64,000 nt of DNA from HGM13233 sp900762805 (GCA_937993755.1 CALKMA010000034.1:1-64000); one strand, 5' to 3'; positions 51,223-60,903 are shown, numbered from the stretch's first letter. Made by a program: numbers and translations. Notes: a model not told the origin generated them from the letters alone.

Positions 51223-53436
51223 ATTATACCATACCAAGAACGATCAGGGAACTATAACATTGGAGTGGTTATCAATGCCTTGTTGTTCATTATACCATAC
51301 CAAGAACGATCAGGGAACTATAACTTGAAAATTTGAACGCTATCGCTGGCTTTTATTATACCATACCAAGAACGATCAGGGAACTATAACCTGCTTCACC
51401 GCCTGCTTATGGGCTTGCGTATTATACCATACCAAGAACGATCAGGGAACTATAACGTTACTGTTGGTCGTATAGGTCGTTCGCAGATTATACCATACCA
51501 AGAACGATCAGGGAACTATAACTGTTGAGGTTGACGAAATGGAGCTCTCGGTATTATACCATACCAAGAACGATCAGGGAACTATAACCTCTATGACGTT
51601 GAATTCGAGGGCGAGAAGATTATACCATACCAAGAACGATCAGGGAACTATAACGGCAAGGCGGCTAAGAAATCATAAGGAGGCATTATACCATACCAAG
51701 AACGATCAGGGAACTATAACGCATAAGTGCAAGGTATTTTTCAAATGGCTATTATACCATACCAAGAACGATCAGGGAACTATAACTGTGAGCGTGAACG
51801 GCTACAAGGCGTTCTGATTATACCATACCAAGAACGATCAGGGAACTATAACTCGTAGCTCCGGCGAGTTTCCATAGGAATAATTATACCATACCAAGAA
51901 CGATCAGGGAACTATAACCACTTTTTGTTGATACTGTTTCATGGACAAATTATACCATACCAAGAACGATCAGGGAACTATAACGTGGTTGTCGGACGTA
52001 TTGCGCGCGCTCAAATTATACCATACCAAGAACGATCAGGGAACTATAACTCGAACGACATCATACCGGTTAATACTCTCATTATACCATACCAAGAACG
52101 ATCAGGGAACTATAACGCGGTTCAACTGTTTGTTGGGTGGAAGTTGATTATACCATACCAAGAACGATCAGGGAACTATAACTTTATTGTCTGAACATGA
52201 ATGTATTCGTGTATTATACCATACCAAGAACGATCAGGGAACTATAACTTTTTGTTCTCAACGCTGAATTCAGTTTGGATTATACCATACCAAGAACGAT
52301 CAGGGAACTATAACACTATCGTTAGTACTCCGATTCTGTTTCTGATTATACCATACCAAGAACGATCAGGGAACTATAACGCCGTTGTCCAGTCGCGCAT
52401 CCTTGTCGATATTATACCATACCAAGAACGATCAGGGAACTATAACCTTTTTGGGATCGCTGAAAATCAGATTGAAATTATACCATACCAAGAACGATCA
52501 GGGAACTATAACGAAAATCGCTATATACAGCACGGCGGCGACATTATACCATACCAAGAACGATCAGGGAACTATAACACGCGCGTTGCGCGCGTCAGCT
52601 TGAAGCTGATTATACCATACCAAGAACGATCAGGGAACTATAACCGTTCTGATGGTGATCTCGACATCGGAGAAATTATACCATACCAAGAACGATCAGG
52701 GAACTATAACACGGGCATTTCCTGTTTGTAAACGTCCGCAATTATACCATACCAAGAACGATCAGGGAACTATAACCAAAATCCACGAAACCATTTTAGT
52801 ATTCTAATTATACCATACCAAGAACGATCAGGGAACTATAACGTTCTGCGCGGTATTGTCATGGCGCTTGACATTATACCATACCAAGAACGATCAGGGA
52901 ACTATAACTTGTTGACTTGTTTAGATGGTGTCTTGACAATTATACCATACCAAGAACGATCAGGGAACTATAACTTCGGCGGCATGCTGTTCGCATTCCT
53001 TCCAATTATACCATACCAAGAACGATCAGGGAACTATAACGGAAAATATGGAGCCAGCAGCGCCACGGGCATTATACCATACCAAGAACGATCAGGGAAC
53101 TATAACCAGCAGACTGCGCCGGAAAAGCGGCCGGAAATTATACCATACCAAGAACGATCAGGGAACTATAACTATTAAAGTAAAAAGCCGCCGCCCTGTT
53201 GAATTATACCATACCAAGAACGATCAGGGAACTATAACTATTAAAGTAAAAAGCCGCCGCCCTGTTGAATTATACCATACCAAGAACGATCAGGGAACTA
53301 TAATAAAAAAGTGTGTTGTCCCGTATGTGAATGGATTATACCATACCAAGAACGATCAGGGAACTATAACGCGGGGGAATACATATCGACGTTCGGGCCG
53401 ATTATACCATACCAAGAACGATCAGGGAACTATAAC
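51223..53436 (-). CRISPR. Type II-C CRISPR array, 34 repeats and 33 spacers
   Basis: A 36-bp repeat (plus strand: starts ATTATACCATACC, ends CAGGGAACTATAAC) recurs every 66 bp without exception from 51223 to 53401, so every spacer is 30 bp. The anti-repeat in the tracrRNA equals the plus strand, so crRNA is made from the minus strand, where the repeat starts GTTATAG and ends TATGGTATAAT. That end is an extended -10 (TG-G-TATAAT), so each repeat can start transcription. Repeats are identical by eye except the 32nd (53269-53304), whose last plus-strand base is T, not C. Spacers 30 and 31 (53173-53202 and 53239-53268) are identical. No separate leader promoter is seen at the right edge. Confidence 0.98.
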
Positions 53437-53505
53437 TAAAAGCCATTTGCCTCTATGAGCTTTGACATGGTGAATTTTCCTTTCTGTTTGATTTTAAGGC
53501 CTTTT

Positions 53506-53880
53506 TCAGTGCTGGCTGCTCATGATCCGGTCGCTGAGGGTCATGACGGCAGCCTTGTATCTCGCGCGGCGATGATTCAGGATGGTTTTGTAAAGAGGAT
53601 AGTTGATAAGTGCCATTGCCATGCCGATAACGCCGATGATAATGCCGGGGACCATAGTGCTGCCGGTCATGCCGACGACGAACCCGATGTCCGTCATGAT
53701 AAGGCTCATGCCGCAGCCCATAACGATAGCGTCAGCGCTGCCGAAGACATAGGCAAATATGCCGGCCGGACGCCGGACCTTCGCGTCAAGCTCTTTCAGT
53801 GCATCGAACTGCGTATGCTCCTTTTCCATATACTGCGTGCGGATCTTCTGTGCGAGATATTTCTGATCATTGCTGTCCAT
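53506..53880 (-). CDS. Small membrane protein, function unknown
   Basis: A 124-residue protein starting MDSNDQKYLAQKIRTQYMEKEHTQFDALKELDAKVRRPAGIFAYVFG. A charged helical N-terminus is followed by two membrane helices (GIFAYVFGSADAIVMGCGMSLIM and MVPGIIIGVIGMAMALINYPLYK) and a basic C-terminus. Proteins of this kind are common in Clostridia, sometimes carrying an unsupported dihydropteridine reductase label; nothing here supports enzymatic activity. ATG 53880 has AAAAGGAG; the longer frame is rejected. The stop lies 69 bp from the end of the array. Confidence 0.75.
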   Translation of the reverse strand: MDSNDQKYLAQKIRTQYMEKEHTQFDALKELDAKVRRPAGIFAYVFGSADAIVMGCGMSLIMTDIGFVVGMTGSTMVPGIIIGVIGMAMALINYPLYKTILNHRRARYKAAVMTLSDRIMSSQH

Positions 53881-54005
53881 AACAGGGAGCTCCTTTTCGT
53901 TTTGTTTGACTGCAGTATAAACGTCGGATGTTCCGGAGATGTTTGAGGAATGTTTCCGTTCTATTAAAATCCCAAAAAGTACTTTCCGAAGGCTTTCCGC
54001 CGCTG

Positions 54006-54779
54006 TCATTCGGGTGTGCGCACGTCTTGCCCATCGATCGGCAGAACGATGCAGCGGAAGTGCGTGTCAAAGGGCGGGGTCTTGTCTGAAATCAAAGTAA
54101 CTTCTTCTGGCAGGGCGAATCTCAGTAAGGCGTTTTTTCCGTATTTGGAGGAATCGGCGAGAACATAGACCTTTTTTGATTTGGCAATGATTTGGCGTTT
54201 CATCTGGCTGTCTCTGAAACTGGAATAGAAACCGGAGGCATTGATGGCGGTAGTGCCCAAAAAAGCAGTAATGATGTTCATGCCCTCCAGAAAGAAATCT
54301 TCGCCGCCATAGATTGCACCTGAACCGCTTGAAATAAAGCCGCCGCAGACATAGGTTTTTATGCCGGCCGAGATCAGGCCGGGAAGAGCAGTGGGGCTGT
54401 TGGTTATGACCAATATATTTTTTGCCTTGATAAAGGGAATGATATTGCTGGTTGTGGAGCCGGCATCGATATAGATGATGTCATTGTTGTGGATTAGCTC
54501 AGCGGCGTATCGCGCAAGAGTGTTTTTTACGGTAGGGCTTTTTCCCTGCCGGAAAAAGATGATATCACTTGTGCCGAAATCAGGCGTGACGGAGTTGTCT
54601 ACGTCGCCTATTTTTACAGTTCCATTTTTGCAGGTCAATATGTTGCGGTCGCCCAACTGCTTGATGTCTCTCCTTATTGTTGCGATGGAAACGTCAACCT
54701 TTTCAGCCAGAGCTTTTACGCTGATTTCATTGTTTTCGATCAAAATATTGATAATTTTGCTCCACCGGTCGATAATCAT
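54006..54779 (-). CDS. DeoR/GlpR family transcriptional regulator
   Basis: A 257-residue regulator. The N-terminal helix-turn-helix is EISVKALAEKVDVSIATIRRDIKQLGDRNIL (about 17-48), the DeoR signature. The C-terminal half is the sugar-phosphate sensing domain: NDIIYIDAGSTTSNIIPFI, ILVITNSPTALPGL and LADSSKYGKNALLRFALPEEV. It is divergent from the PTS operon and probably represses it until a phosphorylated sugar binds. A GGAGG site precedes ATG 54779. Base composition is AT-rich like the operon it faces. Confidence 0.92.
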   Translation of the reverse strand: MIIDRWSKIINILIENNEISVKALAEKVDVSIATIRRDIKQLGDRNILTCKNGTVKIGDVDNSVTPDFGTSDIIFFRQGKSPTVKNTLARYAAELIHNNDIIYIDAGSTTSNIIPFIKAKNILVITNSPTALPGLISAGIKTYVCGGFISSGSGAIYGGEDFFLEGMNIITAFLGTTAINASGFYSSFRDSQMKRQIIAKSKKVYVLADSSKYGKNALLRFALPEEVTLISDKTPPFDTHFRCIVLPIDGQDVRTPE

Positions 54780-54930
54780 GTAGAATCCTCCAAAATCTTT
54801 TCTTTGATTATGATAATACAATTCGTGACTTTTTTCAAGTTAAATCAAAAAATAACACAATTTAGACGTGATAAGTGGCAAATCGAATCACATTATGATG
54901 TTTAATTGATAATGAGGCTTATTTTATGAT

Positions 54931-54959
54931 TTGACAAACTTGCGACGGGGAGGTATTAT
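54931..54959 (+). promoter_or_regulatory. Promoter of the PTS-glucosidase operon
   Basis: TTGACA (54931-54936), 17 bp, TATTAT (54954-54959), 46 bp before the EIICB start. TTATGAT occurs three times in the same orientation in the divergent region: 54808-54814, 54893-54899 and 54924-54930, the last touching the -35. These may be regulator half-sites. Confidence 0.65.
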
Positions 54960-55005
54960 GTAGATAAGCTAGCTGAACAAGAAATTCTATGGGGGTCAAT
55001 CAAAA

Positions 55006-56553
55006 ATGGGAAAACTGAGTAGATTCAAAACAAACGCTTTTTCGTTTATGCAAAAATTCGGCCAAAGTTTGCTGGTGCCGATCGCTATTCTTCCGGCGGT
55101 GGGTTTGCTTTATGGCTTAGGTATGGCTATGACGTCCCAGTCACTACTGGGGGTTGCGCCGTGGCTCACTTCGGGGATATGGCCAAAGATTGCAGCCATG
55201 TTTTCCGGGGTTGGTAGTATTGTTTTTGGAAACCTTGCTTTATTGTTTGCCGTTGGTATCGCGGTTGGCCTTGCTAAGAAGCGCGAGGGAACTGCCGGAA
55301 TCGCAGCAGTTGCAGGATATCTTATTATGAATGTAACAATCAATGTGCTGCTGGGCCTGAATGCGGAGACTGTCGCCGCAAATCCAACGCTGTACCAATC
55401 GGTTCTTGGAACCTATACCCTTCGCACGGGCGTCTTTGGCGGTATTATGGTAGGGCTTATCGCTGCATGGGCTTATAATAAGTTCCATGATATCAAGGTT
55501 CCTGAATATCTGGCGTTTTTCGGGGCAAAACGGTTTGTGCCTATCGTAACATCTTTGCTCTGTATTCTTCTCGGCGTTGTAATGACCATTGTTTGGCCAG
55601 CCATCTCTTCTCTGATTAATATGTTTGCAGACTTTGTCATCACGCAAAACACCGAGGTTGGGCTGTTCTTTTATGGTGTGATCGTAAAGGCACTCAACCC
55701 ACTGGGACTGCACAACGTTTTCTGCACGCCGTTCATGTACCAGTTTGGCACGTATACAACGCTGGCGGGCGAGCTTGTCAGCGGTGATAAAGCCATGTTC
55801 TTTGCGCAAATGGCAGATGGAGTGAAAGACGTTACTGCCGGGCTGTTCAACATGGGTAATTTTTCTGTTGATATGATCGGGATGATTGGGATCGGTCTTG
55901 CAATTTATAAGAATGCTATCCCGGAGCGGAAAAAGGCCACGGCAGGCATTCTGATTTCTGCTTGCTTCACATCCTTTGTATGTGGAATCACAGAGCCGCT
56001 GCTTTTTTCCTATCTATTTGTTGCCCCGCTTTGTTTTGCCACCTATTGCATCATCAATGGGCTTTGCTACACCGTCTGCTACATGTTGGGCATCCGTATT
56101 GTAGCAACCTTTGCGGGCGGCATCATCGATTATCTGATCATTGGCATTTTGGGCGGTGCGCCGAACAGTTGGATGCTAATTCCCGTTGGCCTGATAACAG
56201 GTGTTTTGTTCTTCTTTATTGATGATTTCCTCATTCGAAAGTTCAACTATCAGACCTTGGGGCGGGAACCGGTTATAGACGGTGAATTCGATGAAGCAGC
56301 ACCCGTAGGCAATTACAGTGACAATGCGGTTGGAATCATTAAAGCTCTTGGCGGAAAAGCCAACATTGATGATATTGCCTGTTGCGCAACCAGACTGCGC
56401 GTCAGAGTAAAGGATATAGACATCGTGAAGAAAGATGCCTTTACCAAGTATGGTTCGCGAGGTTTGGTCGAAAAAGGGAACAACCTTCAGATTATTATCG
56501 GGACGACGGTTCAGACGCTTCTGGGCGAGATTGAAGGAAGATTGGAATCATGA
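55006..56553 (+). CDS. PTS EIICB component, glucose/maltose/beta-glucoside superfamily
   Basis: A 515-residue sugar permease. The EIIC part (about 1-420) has ten or so membrane helices, starting KFGQSLLVPIAILPAVGLLYGLGMAM, with GITEPLLFSYLFVAP, the loop that holds the sugar-binding Glu. The EIIB domain is C-terminal: ALGGKANIDDIACCATRLRVRVKD, where the second Cys of the pair is the expected phosphocysteine. No EIIA is attached, so a shared EIIA must donate phosphate. It imports and phosphorylates a sugar or glycoside, which the next enzyme can cleave. The stop overlaps the GH1 start (ATGA). Confidence 0.93.
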   Translation: MGKLSRFKTNAFSFMQKFGQSLLVPIAILPAVGLLYGLGMAMTSQSLLGVAPWLTSGIWPKIAAMFSGVGSIVFGNLALLFAVGIAVGLAKKREGTAGIAAVAGYLIMNVTINVLLGLNAETVAANPTLYQSVLGTYTLRTGVFGGIMVGLIAAWAYNKFHDIKVPEYLAFFGAKRFVPIVTSLLCILLGVVMTIVWPAISSLINMFADFVITQNTEVGLFFYGVIVKALNPLGLHNVFCTPFMYQFGTYTTLAGELVSGDKAMFFAQMADGVKDVTAGLFNMGNFSVDMIGMIGIGLAIYKNAIPERKKATAGILISACFTSFVCGITEPLLFSYLFVAPLCFATYCIINGLCYTVCYMLGIRIVATFAGGIIDYLIIGILGGAPNSWMLIPVGLITGVLFFFIDDFLIRKFNYQTLGREPVIDGEFDEAAPVGNYSDNAVGIIKALGGKANIDDIACCATRLRVRVKDIDIVKKDAFTKYGSRGLVEKGNNLQIIIGTTVQTLLGEIEGRLES

Positions 56554-57950
56554 AAAAAGGGTTTCTTTGGGGAGGAGCAACTTCTGCCAATCAGATTGAA
56601 GGGGCGGTGTTGGAAGGAGGAAAGCAGTACAGCGTAGCTGACGCGTTGAGCAATGGTCCCATGCGGAGCAAGATTGATCCAGAAGTAAAAGGAGTCTATC
56701 CGACCCACACGGGAATCGATTTTTACCACCGATACAAAGAAGACATTGCATTGTTTGCCGAGATGGGGCTGAAAGTGTTTCGCATGTCGATAGCATGGAC
56801 GAGGATTTTTCCGACAGGCATGGAAGAAGCACCAAATGCTGACGGTCTAGTATTCTATGACCATGTGTTTGATGAACTGCATCGGTATGGGATTGAGCCT
56901 CTTGTTACGCTTTCTCACTATGAAATGCCGCTTTATCTGGCGAGAGAGTACAACGGCTTTGCAAGCAGAGTTGTCGTGGATGCTTATGTGAAGTATGCCA
57001 AGACTGTCATGGACTATTACAAGGACAAGGTCAGGTACTGGGTCACTTTCAATGAAATCAACGTCATGTTGATATACCCGCATTGCGGGGGCGGGGTATT
57101 GCGGTTTGCAGAAAATCGGGAACAGACGATTTGGCAGGCTGTACATAATCAACTGGTAGCCAGCGCAAAGGTTGTAGGCTATTGTCACGAAACTCACAGA
57201 GACGCCAAGGTCGGCTGCATGATTGCAGCCGGCCCTTGGTACCCCCTCACCTGCCGTCCGGAGGACGTGTTCCTCGCTATGCGGAAGAATCAGAACACCT
57301 ATCTGTTCAGCGATGTGCAGGTGAAAGGGTACTATCCATTCTACATCCGTAATACATGGAAAGAGAAGGGCGTGAAGTTAGAGCTGGAGCCAGGGGATAT
57401 TGAATGCCTGCGGGATACAGTGGATTTTGTTGGTATCAGCTATTATCAAAGCCGCTGTGCCAGCAGCGACCCGGATGAGCAGGAAAAAGCGGCAGGGAAT
57501 CTTTTCAGTGCCGTCAGGAATCCTTACCTTCAAGCATCAGACTGGGGGTGGCCCATTGATTCGCTGGGGCTTCGCTATACCCTGAATATGCTGTACGATC
57601 GCTATGAAAAACCCATTTTTATTCTGGAAAATGGTCTTGGCGCCAAAGATAAAGTGGAGAGCGACGGAAAAGTACACGATCCCTACAGGATTGAGTATTT
57701 GCGGAAGCATATCAGAGCCATTGAACAAGCGCGTGATGATGGGGTCGATATTATGGGTCTGACGGTTTGGGCACCTATCGATATGGTGAGTTTTTCTACC
57801 GGAGAAATGTCTAAGAGGTATGGAATGGTGTATGTGGACAAAATGGACGATGGAAGCGGGAGTTACCGGCGGATCAGAAAGGATTCCTTTTTCTGGTATC
57901 AGGAAGTGATTGCCCAAGATGGATTTTTGGAAGGAGGACAACATGAATAA
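56550..57950 (+). CDS. GH1 6-phospho-beta-glucosidase
   Basis: A 466-residue TIM-barrel glycosidase of family 1. FLWGGATSANQIEGA is the N-terminal signature, Glu169 in WVTFNEINV the acid/base and Glu360 in ILENGLG the nucleophile. The C-terminal EMSKRYGMVYVD has the Ser-Lys-x-Tyr pattern that binds the 6-phosphate in phospho-glucosidases, in line with the PTS gene before it. It should release an aglycone and glucose-6-phosphate from a phosphorylated beta-glucoside. Length is typical. The gene overlaps both neighbours. Confidence 0.94.
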   Translation: MKKGFLWGGATSANQIEGAVLEGGKQYSVADALSNGPMRSKIDPEVKGVYPTHTGIDFYHRYKEDIALFAEMGLKVFRMSIAWTRIFPTGMEEAPNADGLVFYDHVFDELHRYGIEPLVTLSHYEMPLYLAREYNGFASRVVVDAYVKYAKTVMDYYKDKVRYWVTFNEINVMLIYPHCGGGVLRFAENREQTIWQAVHNQLVASAKVVGYCHETHRDAKVGCMIAAGPWYPLTCRPEDVFLAMRKNQNTYLFSDVQVKGYYPFYIRNTWKEKGVKLELEPGDIECLRDTVDFVGISYYQSRCASSDPDEQEKAAGNLFSAVRNPYLQASDWGWPIDSLGLRYTLNMLYDRYEKPIFILENGLGAKDKVESDGKVHDPYRIEYLRKHIRAIEQARDDGVDIMGLTVWAPIDMVSFSTGEMSKRYGMVYVDKMDDGSGSYRRIRKDSFFWYQEVIAQDGFLEGGQHE

Positions 57951-58998
57951 AGAGTACCTAGAACGCTATTTGAAGTTTTACTCTGGTGAGAACAGGAAAG
58001 CGATCTATGTGTGCTTTGCCAAGCTAGTTGATGCGATAAGAAGTAATGATTTTAGTGAACTTCCGTCGATTCTCACAAAGGACTGTATTGCGGAATACAG
58101 CAACGCTGGGACGGCTCAGGGAATTGATAACATCATCAAGATGTTGCGTTGGCCGGGGCCGGAATGTCAGGTCAGGAAATCTACAATCTGGAATTTTGTG
58201 GCGAGGAGTGACCGCAAAGGGAAAGGACAGCAGAGTGCCTATATCCAAAGCGTCATGGCGATTGATGACGGCGTGAATATCTACCCCTTTACTTATGGCG
58301 GCGTATACTGCAATTCCTATGTTGAAACCGAGGAGGGTTGGAAGATATCGCATATACGGTTTGACTTGATTTATGCCGACGGGAATACATTGTTTGTGGC
58401 AGATCGCTGGCCGCTCGTAGAGGCTGAAAAGTTTTCCGGGCATGATCATCCCGTAATTGTGGCAGAATTGGATGCCCCATGGTATGTGATTCCAGAGGAC
58501 TGCGAGCCGCAGACGGATGAAGAACAGATTTTTGAATTGCAGTTTAAAAAGACATTTGGCTTTGATCGCGGTGAGTTTCACCTTCCGCTGAGTGTTGCAG
58601 TTGATGATATGGAGCAGTTTGCCGAAGGAAAAGGCAAGCGCAGCTATGTCAATTTTCTGAAGTATAAGCAACACAAAGAAACAGCTCTGGAGCATGCCAA
58701 TCGAATGGGGTCCTGCTTGATAGAGGGTGATCATGCCGTGGCAATGATGCCCAGAGGGGAGGAGCATAGGCTTCGAGATCGCGTTTATACCAGAGAAAAC
58801 ATACATTCCATGGTGACCACAGGGTCGCACAAGCTATATGCAAGAAAAGAGGATGGTGTTTGGAAGCTGGAAAAATTGGAGTTCGGATTTATTCCGACTG
58901 AGGAAAATCGATTTATTCCGATGGATGATGATGTTGTTGCCTTTGATGAGTTTGTTTTGGGAAGGAGATGCGATGAGCATGAGGACTTCTGCAGTTAA
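57943..58998 (+). CDS. NTF2/SnoaL-like protein 1
   Basis: A 351-residue soluble protein made of two alpha+beta barrel-like halves. The first opens with AIYVCFAKLVDAIRSNDFSELPSILTKDCIAEYSNAGTAQGIDNIIKML, a clear SnoaL-type start, and ends with GGVYCNSYVETEEGWKISHIRFDLIYADG. The second ends VWKLEKLEFGFIPTEENRF. SnoaL-like domains shape a pocket for small, often polyketide or steroid-like molecules and can act as isomerases, cyclases or dehydratases. ATG 57943 overlaps the GH1 stop and has GAAGGAGG; a longer start is rejected. I infer work on the aglycone; no catalytic residue can be assigned. Confidence 0.7.
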   Translation: MNKEYLERYLKFYSGENRKAIYVCFAKLVDAIRSNDFSELPSILTKDCIAEYSNAGTAQGIDNIIKMLRWPGPECQVRKSTIWNFVARSDRKGKGQQSAYIQSVMAIDDGVNIYPFTYGGVYCNSYVETEEGWKISHIRFDLIYADGNTLFVADRWPLVEAEKFSGHDHPVIVAELDAPWYVIPEDCEPQTDEEQIFELQFKKTFGFDRGEFHLPLSVAVDDMEQFAEGKGKRSYVNFLKYKQHKETALEHANRMGSCLIEGDHAVAMMPRGEEHRLRDRVYTRENIHSMVTTGSHKLYARKEDGVWKLEKLEFGFIPTEENRFIPMDDDVVAFDEFVLGRRCDEHEDFCS

Positions 58999-59902
58999 AA
59001 AGTACATAAATGCTTATGTCAGGAATGAATTGAGAGATAATCTCCCGTTTCTTGGAAAATCCTTTTCCATTTCTTATTCAACGGTTGGTGAACATGACAG
59101 TAAGCAGAAGGCGGTGTCGGCTTTGCAAACGCCGGGGGATTTTGGATGCCGCTACAATATTATCAGTAACGTGATTGAGTATAAGCTGGATGATAAAGAA
59201 GTTGTTATTCTGAATGCTTTTCATTTTTTTGTGACGGTGATAAAAAACGAATATTTGCCTTTGATTCTGGGAGGAAAGTACAAGTTCATTCTTCGAGACT
59301 CTGTGATAGAGCGAGTTTTTTTTGACCTTGAGACAGAGATGGGGAATACTTATTATGCAAAAAAAGTATGGGGCTACCATCTAATGGCTGAGTCTGCAGA
59401 CGATTACCGTGTATTTTTGGATGATGTCCCCTGTCAGCTGGTTGAAGATGAGATGCAGATTGGTGACAGCATCAGAAAAATGATGCTGATTGCCGATCGG
59501 AAGCAGAAGGAACTTGCATCGAAATATGCTACCCCAGATGCTGTTTGCTGGCTGGCCGGTTCAACCTATGCCGAGCAGTTTGGCAGCAAGGACGGTGGAA
59601 GAACTATTGTAAGTCTCCAGGAATTCATTGAGACCAATAAAATGATGGAAGCGCAGAACCACCACAGCATGAGGATCTGTGACATCACCATATCTGGAAA
59701 TCAGGCAACTGCCCGGCTGGAGATGCTCGAACCGACTAGGTTGGGCTTCAAGCATTTTGATGCGTTGAGCGTTTATCAGCCATACTATAACGAAGAATGG
59801 ACGGTTGATTTGAAAAAGGAAAACGGGTGGAAGATTACCCAAATGCAGTATAGCCCGATATCAAAATTCCAGCGTATTACCTATGATACGCTGGAAGTAT
59901 AG
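58973..59902 (+). CDS. NTF2/SnoaL-like protein 2
   Basis: A 309-residue protein, distantly like its upstream neighbour: residues about 170-309 form a domain that ends YYNEEWTVDLKKENGWKITQMQYSPISKFQRITYD, the typical last strands of an NTF2-like fold. The first half (VKKYINAYVRNELRDNLPFLGK) also fits such a fold. The start is ATG 58973, preceded by AAGGAGA and overlapping the previous gene by 26 nt; ATG 58979 is possible. The pair may form a heteromer. The frame opening at 58838 lies inside the upstream gene and is rejected. Confidence 0.62.
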   Translation: MSMRTSAVKKYINAYVRNELRDNLPFLGKSFSISYSTVGEHDSKQKAVSALQTPGDFGCRYNIISNVIEYKLDDKEVVILNAFHFFVTVIKNEYLPLILGGKYKFILRDSVIERVFFDLETEMGNTYYAKKVWGYHLMAESADDYRVFLDDVPCQLVEDEMQIGDSIRKMMLIADRKQKELASKYATPDAVCWLAGSTYAEQFGSKDGGRTIVSLQEFIETNKMMEAQNHHSMRICDITISGNQATARLEMLEPTRLGFKHFDALSVYQPYYNEEWTVDLKKENGWKITQMQYSPISKFQRITYDTLEV

Positions 59903-59916
59903 GAAAATGTTGCCAC

Positions 59917-60675
59917 ATGAAGGTGTATTTTCTGGATTACGGTTGGTTGGAGGGTGACATCAACTGGATGGTCGCACTGAAGTGCTACGCTACAAAGTCA
60001 AAAAAGGCACCTCTTCTCACTTGGGAAAAATTTCCTGAATATGGCGTTCTGATCGAACAGGAAGGAAAGCGATTTCTTTATGATACAGGGAGTCACCCGG
60101 ATGACTGTGACAGAAGCGAAAGGTTTCCCTTTTATTACAAGAGAGGGCAGGGGATTGTTGAGCAGCTCGCGTTAATCGGGCTAAAGCCGACAGATATCCA
60201 TGCCGTTGTTCTGTCACATATCCATGATGACCACATAGGAAATATTGGGCTGTTCGCTCACGCTGACATCTACATCAGCCGTGTTGAATATGAGATGGCG
60301 CTTGCGTACCGAGAGGAAAAGCGGGCTTGTCGTGATTTAGCTGCCATGAAGCACATGATGCTGGTCGAACACGATATCTTTATTGCGTCCGACCTTGAGC
60401 TAAAGTGCTTGCCAGGGCACAGCTGCGGACTGCTGGGACTTTATATCCACGCCGGCTCTGAACCGTGGTTTTTCGTTTCGGATGCCGTCAACACGAGGGA
60501 CAATTATAACGATCTTCCCAAGGCGGCTGTTGGCTTATATGATGAGAAGCTCTATTTTGAGACGTTAAAGAGAATCAAAAGCATAGAAAAGGAAAAGCAC
60601 GCACATATCTTTTTTGGACACGACAGGGAACAATTTGAGAAACTGAACAAGTGTCCCGCCTATTATTTGCTTTGA
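59917..60675 (+). CDS. MBL-fold metallohydrolase (lactonase-like)
   Basis: A 252-residue protein with the intact dinuclear zinc motif HIHDDH in VVLSHIHDDHIGN, plus LPGHSCG and FFVSDAV for the remaining ligands and FFGHDREQF at the end. The order fits the N-acyl-homoserine-lactonase-like branch of the metallo-beta-lactamase superfamily, but lactone substrates other than signals are equally likely. It is the last gene of the PTS operon, 14 bp after the second NTF2-like gene, and a terminator follows. No strong binding site is seen before the ATG. Confidence 0.85.
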   Translation: MKVYFLDYGWLEGDINWMVALKCYATKSKKAPLLTWEKFPEYGVLIEQEGKRFLYDTGSHPDDCDRSERFPFYYKRGQGIVEQLALIGLKPTDIHAVVLSHIHDDHIGNIGLFAHADIYISRVEYEMALAYREEKRACRDLAAMKHMMLVEHDIFIASDLELKCLPGHSCGLLGLYIHAGSEPWFFVSDAVNTRDNYNDLPKAAVGLYDEKLYFETLKRIKSIEKEKHAHIFFGHDREQFEKLNKCPAYYLL

Positions 60676-60693
60676 GATCATACGCAGTCGCCA

Positions 60694-60742
60694 GAGCGGA
60701 TTCTGCCCCAGCATTAGGGGCAGGATTCGCTCTTCTTTGACC
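60694..60742 (+). terminator. Terminator of the PTS-glucosidase operon
   Basis: A 16-bp stem, GAGCGGATTCTGCCCC with two G-U pairs and loop AGCATTA, then TTCTTTGACCTT. Confidence 0.75.
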
Positions 60743-60785
60743 TTGCTGTATCTGCCAAAAACTTTTCTGCTTTTGCCGGCGGATA

Positions 60786-60815
60786 TTGTACAGCGGCGGT
60801 GGAGTGTGTTATAAT
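60786..60815 (+). promoter_or_regulatory. Promoter of the flavoenzyme-AcnX operon
   Basis: TTGTAC (60786-60791), 18 bp, TATAAT (60810-60815). The leader to ATG 60904 is about 80 nt. Confidence 0.6.
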
Positions 60816-60903
60816 AATGACAATCGTAGCCGGCCCGGCCTGCGCGGCAGGCGTCGTTCCCGTTCGGGGCCGGCCCAAGCAACAGATTTGGAGGAAGAAA
60901 CGT

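Noticed and set aside
45950..53436. A tRNA-borne genomic island carrying the CRISPR locus
   Set aside because: No integrase gene and no repeated tRNA end were found in the window, so adjacency to tRNA-Leu alone is not enough.
51539..53458. Open frames in the array that encode repeated IIPYQERSGNYN or LYHTKNDQGTIT peptides
   Set aside because: The 66-bp period equals 22 codons, so frames stay open by arithmetic; the sequence is a CRISPR array.
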